In this document: positions 1 to 9,020 of the stretch, piece by piece
Layout of the letters: each line of letters starts with the position of its first letter
How positions within the stretch are numbered: the first letter of the stretch is position 1
Origin: Clostridia bacterium
Lineage (GTDB): Bacteria > Bacillota > Clostridia > Christensenellales > UBA3700
Length of the DNA stretch: 36,663 nucleotides
Direction: 5' to 3'
NCBI GenBank assembly: GCA_029060025.1
Contig: JAIDUV010000088.1
Coordinates: forward strand, 1-36,663
Translations under genes and position numbers: made by a program
The notes under the pieces: generated by a model
Databases searched by the model: none
The model's input: the letters and a program-made list of their open reading frames with translations, nothing else
What the model was told of the DNA's origin: nothing

Positions 1-44
1 CTGTTTTCACCCGCGAAACTAAACGCCGCTTTATAAACTGACAT
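1..44 (-). CDS. Partial 5' end of a probable TIR-domain protein (runs off the window)
   Basis: Only the first 14 codons are inside the window: they read MSVYKAAFSFAGEN on the minus strand, and the gene continues beyond base 1. The ATG at 44-42 follows an AAAGGA ribosome site and a well-placed promoter, so this is a real gene start. The SFAGE(D/N) motif a few residues after the start is typical of strand A of bacterial TIR domains, which cleave NAD or make cyclic ADP-ribose signals, often in anti-phage defence. That reading is inference from a very short peptide; any protein with a similar first strand would fit. Confidence 0.45.
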   Translation of the reverse strand, partial: MSVYKAAFSFAGEN

Positions 45-86
45 GTTATCCTTTACGTTAAATAATAGTTAGTTAATTCTATCATA

Positions 87-115
87 ATTATAGCATAAAT
101 ATTTGTACTTATCAA
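87..115 (-). promoter_or_regulatory. Sigma-A-type promoter of the left-edge gene
   Basis: On the minus strand TTGATA (115-110) and TATAAT (92-87) are separated by exactly 17 bases. The predicted transcript starts about 35 bases before the ATG at 44. Confidence 0.7.
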
Positions 116-410
116 GTGAAAATTAAAAAAATTTCTAATATTTATGAAATATTTGACTAATATTATCCTTTGGCAATAAAAACTTATTCTCCTATTCCAC
201 TACACTTACGCTATTGATTTAAGAAATTATTATACCTAAATACTTGTAAAGCATTTAGTCGTCAATGTTTATGTCACGCACAATGATGTATATTGTCTAG
301 TATGTTAGACAAAACCCCAAATTATTTTAGCGAATAAAGCAAGTTGCTTATTAAATAAATTTAATTTCTATTGTTAAATAAATATATATTTAGCAAAACA
401 AAGTATGCAA

Positions 411-438
411 AATATGCGACGCAATAGCATCGCATATT
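411..438 (-). terminator. Hairpin downstream of the TM2 gene, probable terminator
   Basis: A 12-bp stem (411-422 with 427-438, one G-T pair) with a 4-base loop lies 36 bases after the stop of the TM2 gene. The tail is only moderately T-rich, so it is a probable terminator for the TM2 gene and perhaps for the polysaccharide operon upstream. Confidence 0.5.
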
Positions 439-473
439 AAGTTTTCCGCAATTAATATTTTACACTGTCTAAA

Positions 474-779
474 TTAAATCATATTTGTGTCATCATCAAT
501 ATGAAGTTCTTCCGAACGAGTATCTTCTATTTGATTATTATCGCTTGCACTATCATTTACTACTACACTTGGTGGCATACCGCAATACTTAACTTGAAAA
601 GTATCATCGTCTGTACAAAGATATATTATACCCTCTATCAAACCAATAATTGCCGGAATACCTGTCCAACAGAAAAGCAAGTATACAATACCCCAACCTA
701 TTTTACCTAAATAAAACTTGTGTATACCCAAGTCTCCAAGCAAAATTGCAAGAATACCTGCAACGTATTTATTTTTCAT
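474..779 (-). CDS. TM2-domain membrane protein
   Basis: A 101-residue protein. Residues 1-55 form a TM2 domain: an N-terminal hydrophobic helix, a DLGIHKFYLGK turn and a second helix ending in a GLIEGIIYL segment, matching the family pattern G-x-x-G-x-H-x-F-Y-x-G. The C-terminal 40 residues are hydrophilic, acidic and probably disordered. TM2 proteins are small two-helix membrane proteins of unknown biochemical role. The start is supported by GGAGG five bases before the ATG. It lies 85 bases downstream of the last polysaccharide gene on the same strand, and I found no strong promoter of its own, so it may be read from the operon. No functional link is shown by the sequence. Confidence 0.85.
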   Translation of the reverse strand: MKNKYVAGILAILLGDLGIHKFYLGKIGWGIVYLLFCWTGIPAIIGLIEGIIYLCTDDDTFQVKYCGMPPSVVVNDSASDNNQIEDTRSEELHIDDDTNMI

Positions 780-864
780 AATATCCTCCGTAAAACGCCG
801 TCGTAATTTTCTTTTGACAATGCGTTTATGTTTCTATTATGAGCATAAGAATGTCAATTATACA

Positions 865-2148
865 TTACAGTCCTTTTCTTATATGAACAAGTCTTCCATA
901 TTCTTTAGCAACAGAAAAATACATTATAGCATTTATCACGTCTTTGGGCTCTAAAAGTTCTCTAGTATTTATTTTTGTCTTATGAAGTTTTTCAATCAAC
1001 GGAGTATTAACTTTTTCAGGTATAACTGCGTTCAAATATATATTTTGACTAGCCAAAATCCTTGCTTGAGATTCAACTATACTATTCAATGCCGACTTAG
1101 CGGCCGAATAATTTGTCAAATTTTCCCTACCTTTCGTTGATGAAGAACTACTTAAAAGCACCAAATTTATTTTGCTTTCCAACGTCTTTGCATATTCTAT
1201 TAAAATCTCGTTTGCTTTTACATTAACAGAAAATATATCGTCAAATGTATTAGATAATCCAGCATTATCATTATAATATACTGCTGCAGCATTTATTATG
1301 GCGTCAGGGACAAAATCTTCACAATACTCTTTTATTTTATTTACTGTAATTGTCTTTAAATCCAAATCTCTATGAGACGGCGATTTAAATAATATGTTGT
1401 TTTCTATTAGAAAATCTTTAATCGCCAAACCTATTCCGCCCGAACCGCCGAGCAAAAGAACTCTTTGAGGAACGTCTGAACATAGAAACAATTCATTATG
1501 ATTGACGCTGTAGTAGTTTAATCTCATAAGTTGTTCTGCTATGAATAAATCTTCAGGGTAAGTTATTTTCATATTAAAAACATTCGACTTAATAGTTTTT
1601 ATTTTTACGCTTTCAACTTGACTTACGATTGCCAAAGCATCGTTATCGAATTTAAAATTGGCTATTTTATCGAATCTGAAACCTTCAGGAGACTGAATAA
1701 GTTTATAATCATTTCTTTTAACGCCTCCGTAATTTATATTAACTAAAGCGTCATTTATTTCATCGGCAGTAACAACTGCGTCATACTCTTCCAATTGGCA
1801 AATTATATCGCTAAATCTGCTTGAATTTACAAGAGGTCTTACGCTGTCGTGAAAAATTACCTTGTCGCAAACATAATTTTGCTTTATAAATTCTATCGCA
1901 TTGAAGATCGATATATTTCTAGTATCACCACCACGTATACATTTAACTTGATATTTATTGGAAATATATTGCGAATCAAATTCCTCATTATCTACGACTA
2001 GGATAATCTCATCAATTTCCTCACAAACTTTCATAGCCTTTATACTATATCCAACCACTTCAACGCCATTAAGTTTCAGGTATTGCTTATGCATATACCC
2101 CCCAAATCTCTTACTGTCTCCAGCCGCCAGAATTACTCCTATATTCAT
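865..2148 (-). CDS. Bifunctional CDP-pentitol synthase (IspD/TarI-type cytidylyltransferase fused to SDR reductase, Bcs1-like)
   Basis: The 427 residues carry two enzymes. Residues 1-225 are an IspD/TarI-type cytidylyltransferase (ILAAGDSKRFGG nucleotide loop, HDSVRP, QSPEGF, KITYPEDL). Residues 228-427 are a short-chain dehydrogenase with the LLGGSGGIG cofactor loop, an INAAA motif, a serine-rich strand and a YSAAK catalytic pair. This order matches Haemophilus Bcs1/Acs1, which reduces ribulose 5-phosphate and charges the ribitol 5-phosphate with CTP. By inference it makes CDP-ribitol or a close relative for the LicD transferases of this operon. The usual PKQ of the first motif reads HKQ here. 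AGGAG lies six bases before the ATG. It is the last gene of the polysaccharide operon, 14 bases after the preceding gene. The substrate is not proven by sequence. Confidence 0.75.
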   Translation of the reverse strand: MNIGVILAAGDSKRFGGYMHKQYLKLNGVEVVGYSIKAMKVCEEIDEIILVVDNEEFDSQYISNKYQVKCIRGGDTRNISIFNAIEFIKQNYVCDKVIFHDSVRPLVNSSRFSDIICQLEEYDAVVTADEINDALVNINYGGVKRNDYKLIQSPEGFRFDKIANFKFDNDALAIVSQVESVKIKTIKSNVFNMKITYPEDLFIAEQLMRLNYYSVNHNELFLCSDVPQRVLLLGGSGGIGLAIKDFLIENNILFKSPSHRDLDLKTITVNKIKEYCEDFVPDAIINAAAVYYNDNAGLSNTFDDIFSVNVKANEILIEYAKTLESKINLVLLSSSSSTKGRENLTNYSAAKSALNSIVESQARILASQNIYLNAVIPEKVNTPLIEKLHKTKINTRELLEPKDVINAIMYFSVAKEYGRLVHIRKGL

Positions 2149-2162
2149 ATATTTCTCCTATG

Positions 2163-2798
2163 TTAATTTTTATCCAGAAATTGAGCGATATACTCCAAAT
2201 CTCCTTGATAAGTGATCTTAAAGTTTTGTTTCATACCAAAATTCTGATATATCCTATCTGCCTGCGGCATAAATTGACAAAGCGCCGTATTTGAAGAATT
2301 TTTATCAAAATACTTACAGAACATCTCGAACTTAAATGCCTCTGGAGTTTGTATCAAATAATAATCTTCTCTATTGACGTATAATTTTCCATAGCGTCCC
2401 AAACTATCCACTATTTTCTGTGCAGTAATTACACAATCATACTCATCAAGTTTCTGCATACAAGACTCAATATATTTGGCTTTTATCAATGGTCTAGCCG
2501 AATCCAAAAAAATAATCTTATCGCATTTATATTTTCCTTTTATATATTCAAGCGCATTTTCTACAGACAAATTTCTATTCTCTCCGCCATTGCACACTTC
2601 CACGCCATATTGTTTGCTTATTCTATTTTGATATGCCTTATCGCATACTACTAAAACTTTATCTATAATTGCGCATTGTTTTGCCTCGTCAATAGCAAAA
2701 CTAATAACTTCCCTATCACCAATAAAACAATACTGTTTAGGTACATTACCGCCGTAACGACTACCAACGCCTCCTGCTAATACCACCGCTATATTCAT
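2163..2798 (-). CDS. IspD/TarI-family cytidylyltransferase, LicD-linked
   Basis: A 211-residue single-domain nucleotidyltransferase. It has VLAGGVGSRYGGNVPKQ at the N terminus (CTP-binding loop), LDSARP (metal/substrate region), QTPEAF and KITYQGDL near the C terminus. Enzymes of this family join CTP to an alcohol phosphate (methylerythritol, ribitol, or similar). The position in a polysaccharide operon, and an ATGA overlap with the upstream licD-like gene, argue for a role in activating a phospho-alcohol for transfer by LicD rather than in isoprenoid synthesis. No reductase domain is attached, unlike its downstream neighbour, so its substrate may differ or be supplied by that neighbour. Confidence 0.8.
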   Translation of the reverse strand: MNIAVVLAGGVGSRYGGNVPKQYCFIGDREVISFAIDEAKQCAIIDKVLVVCDKAYQNRISKQYGVEVCNGGENRNLSVENALEYIKGKYKCDKIIFLDSARPLIKAKYIESCMQKLDEYDCVITAQKIVDSLGRYGKLYVNREDYYLIQTPEAFKFEMFCKYFDKNSSNTALCQFMPQADRIYQNFGMKQNFKITYQGDLEYIAQFLDKN

Positions 2799-3646
2799 TT
2801 GTCATTGTCCTCTCTATAATTTTTCATTTTCTGCTCCGCAATATACTGCTTATATGGTTTATTAAAATCAACATAGTAAATGGAATGACCTATACGTTTT
2901 TCCGGAGGTGGCGGCGTCATATAATCGCCATAAATATTGGATAAATACTCGTCATACTTTTCTACACCATACAGTTGCGTTTCCTCAAAATTATAAAGTT
3001 TTGGTGTGCCTAAATACGTCATAGGCACTATCTCGCGGTCGCCCCAAGCGCCATAAATATTAGTAACATATTTTGAATTTTTATTTTTATATTTATTTAC
3101 CACCTTAAATGGCCATTCATACCATCTATTTGTTTTAGGCAACAACCTCAAAAACTTAGAAATAATGGTTAAGGATCGACTCTTTCGTTCGCCCCTTATA
3201 AATATTCCGCTTACAATTCTTTTCCTTCTATGAATTTTTTTTGACAATGCCAACGCTTTTTGATAGTCATCTCCTATATTATCAATAGGAAAAATATCAA
3301 TAAATACTCCTCCTACAGTATATGTGTCAAGCGACTTTTCGATATATGTCGTATTTTCATTATACATCTTACAAAATCCATATCCAAAATTTTTTTCATC
3401 TTTATGAGTTTTAAGAGAAAAGCCATCGTCGATCTTATGTCTTAATGATAACATTTTTTCATAGTCTTCTCTTGGCATACCGAAATCCATATCGTCGTCC
3501 CACGGAATAAAACCGCCGTGTCTAACCGCGCCAAGAAGCGTACCGCCCAACATATAATATTTGAGATTGTGCGATACACAAAATTGATGAAACACTTTCG
3601 CCATTTCTATTAGTATATTTTGAGTAAGTTTAATATCATTTTCCAT
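2795..3646 (-). CDS. LicD-family phosphotransferase (second copy)
   Basis: A 283-residue protein with the LicD/fukutin signature near the N terminus: GGTLLGAVRHGGFIPWDDD followed by a metal-binding DMDFGMPR segment, about residues 34-60. LicD enzymes transfer phosphocholine, ribitol-phosphate or similar groups from CDP-activated donors onto glycans. It starts one base after the flippase gene ends and its stop overlaps the start of the cytidylyltransferase, forming a LicD plus cytidylyltransferase pair. The same pair occurs at 8367-9850, so the cassette is present twice. No choline kinase or choline permease is visible, so a phosphocholine product is not supported here. Confidence 0.85.
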   Translation of the reverse strand: MENDIKLTQNILIEMAKVFHQFCVSHNLKYYMLGGTLLGAVRHGGFIPWDDDMDFGMPREDYEKMLSLRHKIDDGFSLKTHKDEKNFGYGFCKMYNENTTYIEKSLDTYTVGGVFIDIFPIDNIGDDYQKALALSKKIHRRKRIVSGIFIRGERKSRSLTIISKFLRLLPKTNRWYEWPFKVVNKYKNKNSKYVTNIYGAWGDREIVPMTYLGTPKLYNFEETQLYGVEKYDEYLSNIYGDYMTPPPPEKRIGHSIYYVDFNKPYKQYIAEQKMKNYREDNDK

Positions 3647-3647
3647 A

Positions 3648-5222
3648 TTACTTTTTACTCCTTTTAAATTTACTTAAAATTTTTGATGTAATACCCTTAA
3701 CCAAATTTATATAATATTTTAAATTTCCATTCTTGATATTTATCAAGAGCATTATAATATTTGGTACAATTAAACTTATCAAAGTTCTTACAACAAAATC
3801 GATTATACCATTTAAATTAAATAATTCGCAAATAAAATACACACCTATTCCCAATACAATGGCAAAAGCAAGCGTAGCGTACTGCCCAATCAAATATCTT
3901 AAACATTTCTTATGCAATCCAAATTTAAATAATACATAAGTCTCAATAGGAACTGCTATAAAAACTGCAGCCACAGTATATCCAACAACTATACCAAAAA
4001 CTCCCGCAACAAAATTCAATCCTATCGCCAATGCGATTCCTACTGCCGATTCTATCAAAGGCTTGTACCAATCCTTTTTAAACAATCCCATTGCATCTTT
4101 AAATATCGATACCGATTTACGCAAATAAGTTACACATGCACTGACAGCAATTGCCACGACTATTGCGAATTTAAATGAATGAACACCGTCGCTTCTTATC
4201 CAAACATTATTTATAAAGGTATTAAACATATTTATATAGCAAGTCATACAAAACACAGTAAGCCATTTACCTAAAAAATCCACCCTCTTAAACACCCTCG
4301 TCTTATCATCATAACTCGCGCTTACGCACAACTCGCCTACACTTGCAACGATAGAATTAAATACAATATTTATAAAAAGATTTACACCGTTGATTATTTG
4401 CACATAATTGCTATAAATACCATTTTCTTCCGCCCCTACAAACGCGCTAATGACAATTGATATTGTACCGAAAATAATTACGCTTCCTACTTTATGAAGC
4501 ATAAGAGCATTGATGTTCCCATACAATGCTTTTTTTTGTTCGGGTAAAAGACTTTCCTTTTTATAAGTAAATAGATATGGGTAATTTTTATTTGCAATAA
4601 GATGAACTACCAAATTGTTTATTATTGTCTTTGCTACCATAACAGCAAGGAACGCAAAGTAATTATGTGTGATAAGCAACAATATTATTTGTAATGCGTT
4701 GAGCAATATATTAGCAATATTATCTGAAATTGAAATGATATACATTTTTTGATCAGCGCTAATAATAGTACGTTTGTATGCAAGCAAATAACTGAAAACT
4801 GTGTTTGCTAAATAAAATACAAAATACAATCTCAATTGGTTTAACGTAAAAGGCAACTGAGAGATATCTTCATTTATCAAAAATTGCAAAATCGGAATAC
4901 ATAACGCTCCCGCAGACGCAACGATGAGCGCAATTACTCTATATACTTTAGCAAAATAATTCATATAAGCGGCAACTTCTCTCTCATTGCCTTCATACAA
5001 CGGCTTATATAAACTATAGGCTACTGCGCTCGCAAATCCAAGTTCGGCAAGATTAAGCACCTGTAAAATGGATGAAAAGAGTCCGTTTACACCGTTGTAA
5101 GTTTCGCCAAGCAATTTGATAAACACTGATTTCACGGAAAATTGGAAAATCAAATTGAGCATAGTGAAAATTATGCCTACTATTGTATTTTTAATCGATT
5201 TTCCAAGTCTCGTATTTTCCAC
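3648..5222 (-). CDS. Polysaccharide flippase (Wzx-like, MOP superfamily)
   Basis: A 524-residue integral membrane protein with about 12-14 hydrophobic helices and a short lysine-rich cytoplasmic tail. The opening (a GKSIKNTIVGI stretch, then a FSVKSVFIKLLGETYNGVNG segment) and overall length match polysaccharide-biosynthesis flippases that move lipid-linked repeat units across the membrane. The start is a GTG that overlaps the TAG stop of the upstream glycosyltransferase by one base, showing translational coupling; GGCGGTG sits upstream as a weak ribosome site. With the polymerase at 6195-7373 it defines a Wzx/Wzy-type export route. Confidence 0.85.
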   Translation of the reverse strand: MENTRLGKSIKNTIVGIIFTMLNLIFQFSVKSVFIKLLGETYNGVNGLFSSILQVLNLAELGFASAVAYSLYKPLYEGNEREVAAYMNYFAKVYRVIALIVASAGALCIPILQFLINEDISQLPFTLNQLRLYFVFYLANTVFSYLLAYKRTIISADQKMYIISISDNIANILLNALQIILLLITHNYFAFLAVMVAKTIINNLVVHLIANKNYPYLFTYKKESLLPEQKKALYGNINALMLHKVGSVIIFGTISIVISAFVGAEENGIYSNYVQIINGVNLFINIVFNSIVASVGELCVSASYDDKTRVFKRVDFLGKWLTVFCMTCYINMFNTFINNVWIRSDGVHSFKFAIVVAIAVSACVTYLRKSVSIFKDAMGLFKKDWYKPLIESAVGIALAIGLNFVAGVFGIVVGYTVAAVFIAVPIETYVLFKFGLHKKCLRYLIGQYATLAFAIVLGIGVYFICELFNLNGIIDFVVRTLISLIVPNIIMLLINIKNGNLKYYINLVKGITSKILSKFKRSKK

Positions 5223-6223
5223 TATTTAACACCGCCATATTTACTATAAAGCCACAAGTATATTTTAGACATCTTTAGGATTAAAAGTATCTTCTTGAGC
5301 ATTTGCTTAAAATTAAAACATTCCCAATCACAATTTTTCCTTGCTTGTTTAAAATTAGCCTGTAACATTACTAATTTAGTCAATCTAACTTTATCATTCT
5401 TGTTCAAAGTACTTGAAGCCAATACTTTTGTCGCTCTCAAGACAAACTCGACATACATACTATTTATAAGTTTGGCAAAATTACCACTTTTGTCAAATTC
5501 ATTTAACTTATGATATATCAAATTTAAATCACTCAATTTTTTTTCATTAAAATTTGTTGAAACACTTAGGTTGTTATATCTATAATGATATAGAGCCTCG
5601 TCTACGTAATAACCTCTTTTAAATCTACTAATAAAAAATAGATAATTTAGTAAAACGTCTTCTGCAAAAACAATATTTTCATCTAACAATGGAACTATGA
5701 GCAATAAATCCTCTCTGCGATAAATTTTATTGCATCGACTCTGGCTAACACATTTTTTATTAGGTTTTATAAAAAATACGTTGATATTTTCTCTGTTAAA
5801 AACGCCCTCTTTAATACCAAAATCAATTTCTCCTATTTTTCCTTCGTCTTCATTACCAATATTACAGAATACCATATTGTGTTTGCAGAAAACTAAATTA
5901 ATATCATCATTAAAATGACTCATCATTTTTTCATACATATTAATATCAATCCAGTCGTCACTGTCAACAAAAGTAATAAATTCGCCTTTACTTGCACGCA
6001 AACCTTCCAAATATGCAGATGTTGAACCGCCATTAGTCTTATGCAAAACCTTTATTCGGCTGTCACGCTTAGCAAAATCTTTGCAAATATATAAACTACC
6101 ATCGGTTGATCCGTCGTCTACTAAAATTACTTCGATATTCTTATAAGTTTGAGCAAGAATACTATCTACGCATTTTATTAAAAATTTTTCTGCATTATAC
6201 ACCGGCACTATTACACTTAACAT
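5222..6223 (-). CDS. Family 2 glycosyltransferase
   Basis: A 333-residue GT-A fold enzyme. VIVPVYNAEKFL (nucleotide-binding strand), DDGSTDGS and VDSDDWID (metal-binding DxD) appear in the first 100 residues, which is characteristic of GT2. The C-terminal third is basic with a hydrophobic stretch near the end, suggesting loose membrane contact. It probably adds one sugar to the lipid-linked repeat unit; the sugar and acceptor cannot be read from sequence. AGGAGG lies eight bases before the ATG, inside the end of the polymerase gene, with which it overlaps by 29 bases. Confidence 0.85.
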   Translation of the reverse strand: MLSVIVPVYNAEKFLIKCVDSILAQTYKNIEVILVDDGSTDGSLYICKDFAKRDSRIKVLHKTNGGSTSAYLEGLRASKGEFITFVDSDDWIDINMYEKMMSHFNDDINLVFCKHNMVFCNIGNEDEGKIGEIDFGIKEGVFNRENINVFFIKPNKKCVSQSRCNKIYRREDLLLIVPLLDENIVFAEDVLLNYLFFISRFKRGYYVDEALYHYRYNNLSVSTNFNEKKLSDLNLIYHKLNEFDKSGNFAKLINSMYVEFVLRATKVLASSTLNKNDKVRLTKLVMLQANFKQARKNCDWECFNFKQMLKKILLILKMSKIYLWLYSKYGGVK

Positions 6224-7373
6224 CTCTCATACCTCCTGTTTCAAAAACTCCTATTATCAATATAAATACATTTATTACACACACCATACTTCTGAACATT
6301 TGAAGATATATCTCAAAATAACATCCCAAAATAAATGATATACTTACTGATAAAATAATGTAATATTGCTTTTTATCATCGACTAAAGAATTTATAAATT
6401 TTGTCAGACATAAAATGAACATAATTACTGTCGGCAAACCGTAAATCGTCATTATTGACAAAAACTGGTTATGTATGTTACTGGTATAAGCAACATTTTC
6501 ACTTCCTTCCGCCAAAGTATTGCCTATTCCAAATAAATAGTGACCATCTAATCTCAAAAACGCACTCTGCCATATTTTTTGTCTACCTGTAAATAAATCT
6601 TTACCAAAAATTTCTACTTGTCCGGTCCCACCAACAATATCAAATAATATCACTGCGTAGAAATACGCAAATAAGATTCCTAATACGGCAAGTATTGCCA
6701 AAAACCTCGTCTTATGATCACCCTTGATAAATTTGAACAATATCAAAAAAAACAAACTGATCAATAAACTCATAAGACACGTTCTTGACTGAAACAAAAC
6801 AATCCCAAATGTCGCAATACTAAAAATAATTATGTTTAACAATCGATTTTTGCGCTTATATTTTATGGCAAATACAATACTTATTATTGCAACTGAATAC
6901 ATATAAAATGCTGAAGTATTAGGATTTACCTCATTTAAAAAAGGAACTCCTTTTATTATCGTAGTGTTTAAATCACCCAGTGGTGCAAAAAGCAATAATG
7001 CCAAGCCTAATATTAGTGTAGCATAATAAAGACGTTTTACTGTTTTTGCTCCGATTTTGAAACTTGAACTTATTAGAAGAATAGACAAGAATGAGATAAT
7101 TTTGCACATATCCTCAATGCCGCTCATATGAATGAATGCGCTTAAAAAAATGCAGATACAAAACACTCCAAAATACACGATATTTTTTTTATTCAAATAT
7201 TTGTTGTTAAATATAATAAATAAAAAACAACAAACTGTAGTGCCAAAAGAATAAATTTCGTATGGGATTGGCGCTTCTACAAGATCGCAAATAAGCATAA
7301 CAAACAATAACCATATCAAAACTGTATATGATCTGTTTGTCCTTTTTGCAGAATTGTTTACGCTCAAATCCAA
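6195..7373 (-). CDS. O-antigen polymerase/ligase-like membrane protein (Wzy-like)
   Basis: A 392-residue polytopic protein with about 10-12 predicted helices and one larger extracellular loop (about residues 235-290) that contains a GRQKIWQSA segment and a GIGNT turn, as in the Wzy_C/O-antigen-ligase family. It likely polymerises repeat units delivered by the flippase. The start is TTG at 7373, supported by AAAGGAG seven bases upstream; no better ATG is available. Sequence identity in this family is low, so polymerase versus ligase cannot be separated, but operon context favours polymerase. Confidence 0.75.
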   Translation of the reverse strand: MDLSVNNSAKRTNRSYTVLIWLLFVMLICDLVEAPIPYEIYSFGTTVCCFLFIIFNNKYLNKKNIVYFGVFCICIFLSAFIHMSGIEDMCKIISFLSILLISSSFKIGAKTVKRLYYATLILGLALLLFAPLGDLNTTIIKGVPFLNEVNPNTSAFYMYSVAIISIVFAIKYKRKNRLLNIIIFSIATFGIVLFQSRTCLMSLLISLFFLILFKFIKGDHKTRFLAILAVLGILFAYFYAVILFDIVGGTGQVEIFGKDLFTGRQKIWQSAFLRLDGHYLFGIGNTLAEGSENVAYTSNIHNQFLSIMTIYGLPTVIMFILCLTKFINSLVDDKKQYYIILSVSISFILGCYFEIYLQMFRSMVCVINVFILIIGVFETGGMRDVKCNSAGV

Positions 7374-7401
7374 ACTGCCGCTCCTTTAGTTTCTACTTTC
7401 A

Positions 7402-8370
7402 TTATACCTTTAATTTTTTTCTTGCTATTAACCCGCATAGATTATAATTAAGATATAATAATATTACTGCCAATTTGCGTTTGAAGTCAAGCCTACCAGA
7501 ATTTAACAACAAAAATATATTTTTACGAAAAATTTTTAAATAGGCTTTCTTATATTCTTCAAACTCTACAAAACTTTCATCTACTCCAAAAGTCGTTGCT
7601 CTTAACAAAATAGTAAAAATATTGTGAATTTTATTAAATTCCGCTATTTTTATTTGCTCTTTTGATTTAAGGTCTTGTATTACTTTATTCCACATTTCGA
7701 TACAGTCAAACGAATGTTGTTTTATTCTTCCACAACTGATACTACCGTTTCTTTGAAAATAATGATACAATTCTGCGTCATATCTAACTATTTTCTTTAT
7801 AATACTGAAAGCCTGAAAATTAAAATATATATCCTCGCTTGTCTTGCCTTCTATAAATCTAATATTTTTTAATATCTTTGACGCATATAATTTATTGCAA
7901 CTTGACAAACTAGGCCCCTTTTTATTTGTTCCAAGAAAAACAGCCAAGACCTCGTCTTTGCAATATATTTTTGTCTGATAATTTTGTGAATTGAGAGTTT
8001 CATCATCATAGACGCTCTTCATACCAAACCAAACCATATCCGCAGTCTCATCATTAAAAGCGTTCATTGCCAATTCATAAGCGTTGAGTTCAAGCCAATC
8101 ATCGCTGTCGAGAAACGCAATGACCTCACCTGTTGCCACGTCCAAACCAGCGTTTCTGCTACTGCTAAGTCCGCCATTTTCTTTATTAACGATCTTTATC
8201 CTTTTATCTTCTTTTGCATATTTGCGAACTATTTCAAGAGAAGAGTCTGTACTACCATCGTTTACAACAATAATCTCCAAATCTTTATACGTTTGGTTAA
8301 TGACGCTATCCAAACATCTTGCCAAGTAATTCTCTACATTATAGACCGGTATAATTACAGATAATTTCAT
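7402..8370 (-). CDS. Family 2 glycosyltransferase
   Basis: A 322-residue GT2 enzyme. It opens with MKLSVIIPVYNVENYL, then has NDGSTDSS and LDSDDWLE, the nucleotide-sugar and metal-binding motifs. Its N-terminal 110 residues resemble the GT2 at 5222-6223, while the C-terminal halves diverge, as expected if the two act on different acceptors. The ATG overlaps the stop of the upstream cytidylyltransferase (ATGA), and AAAGGAG lies just upstream. Sugar specificity is unknown. Confidence 0.85.
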   Translation of the reverse strand: MKLSVIIPVYNVENYLARCLDSVINQTYKDLEIIVVNDGSTDSSLEIVRKYAKEDKRIKIVNKENGGLSSSRNAGLDVATGEVIAFLDSDDWLELNAYELAMNAFNDETADMVWFGMKSVYDDETLNSQNYQTKIYCKDEVLAVFLGTNKKGPSLSSCNKLYASKILKNIRFIEGKTSEDIYFNFQAFSIIKKIVRYDAELYHYFQRNGSISCGRIKQHSFDCIEMWNKVIQDLKSKEQIKIAEFNKIHNIFTILLRATTFGVDESFVEFEEYKKAYLKIFRKNIFLLLNSGRLDFKRKLAVILLYLNYNLCGLIARKKLKV

Positions 8371-9020
8371 TTATTCTCCTTTGACTTTTTATGCGACATA
8401 TACATACGCATAAAATCCAAATCGTGATGGTATGTCAATTTGTAATTATCGGGGAAATCGAAATACTTATACAGCGTTGTCCCCAATGGTAATTGTTGAT
8501 ATGCCTCTACTAACAACGAAAACGGATCAAAATGATTATAAATCAAATCAAATCTAAACGCCTCAGGAGATTGCAGTATATAGTATCTACTCCTGTCGCA
8601 CTCCAGAAAATCAAGGCAACCTAATGAATCAACTATTTTTTGACAAGTTGCCACGACCTCATACTCATCTAACTTGTCCATATATAGATTTATAAGTTCT
8701 TTTGTAACAAAAGGACGCATTGCATCAAATACCATAATCTTTTCGCAAATATATTTTGACTTTATATAATCCATCCCATTTTTGAAAGAAATATTGCGCT
8801 CGCTTCCTCCCACACAGACGTCCACGTCATATCTTTCCCTAAACCAATCAAGATATTCTTCTGCGCATACCACTACTGTTTTGTCAATCTTATCAGATTG
8901 AAGCGTAGCGTTCACTACGTAATCAACTACAGGCTTCCCTAATAAATCTTGGTATTGCTTAGGCGTTGAAGCGCCAAATCTTTGCCCGACTCCGCCTGAT
9001 AAAATCATTGCTATATTCAT
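8367..9020 (-). CDS. IspD/TarI-family cytidylyltransferase, LicD-linked
   Basis: A 217-residue cytidylyltransferase: ILSGGVGQRFGASTPKQ at the N terminus, FDAMRP, QSPEAF and KLTYHHDL in family order. It is the third such enzyme of the operon and is closest in plan to the one at 2163-2798, sharing an IVDSLG segment in the middle. It starts at an ATG overlapping the stop of the upstream licD-like gene by one base. By context it activates a phospho-alcohol with CTP for that LicD protein; which alcohol is unknown. A housekeeping IspD for isoprenoids is possible but unlikely in this setting. Confidence 0.8.
   Translation of the reverse strand: MNIAMILSGGVGQRFGASTPKQYQDLLGKPVVDYVVNATLQSDKIDKTVVVCAEEYLDWFRERYDVDVCVGGSERNISFKNGMDYIKSKYICEKIMVFDAMRPFVTKELINLYMDKLDEYEVVATCQKIVDSLGCLDFLECDRSRYYILQSPEAFRFDLIYNHFDPFSLLVEAYQQLPLGTTLYKYFDFPDNYKLTYHHDLDFMRMYMSHKKSKENK

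Larger units (their letters stand above)
45..473. other. Intergenic region between the left-edge gene and the TM2 gene
   Basis: This 429-base AT-rich stretch holds the promoter at 87-115 and a hairpin at 411-438. Between them (about 120-400) I see no convincing gene. There is one small inverted repeat at 293-312 (7-base arms TTGTCTA/TAGACAA) without a T-run. Confidence 0.6.

Noticed and set aside
293-312. Inverted repeat TTGTCTA/TAGACAA in the left intergenic region
   Set aside because: Only 7 bases per arm, no T-run and no neighbouring gene start; may be chance in AT-rich DNA.
2163-9020. The single-domain cytidylyltransferases as housekeeping IspD of the isoprenoid pathway
   Set aside because: They sit in a polysaccharide operon, are coupled to LicD genes, have QSPE/QTPE instead of the usual QTPQ motif, and three copies would not be needed for isoprenoids.
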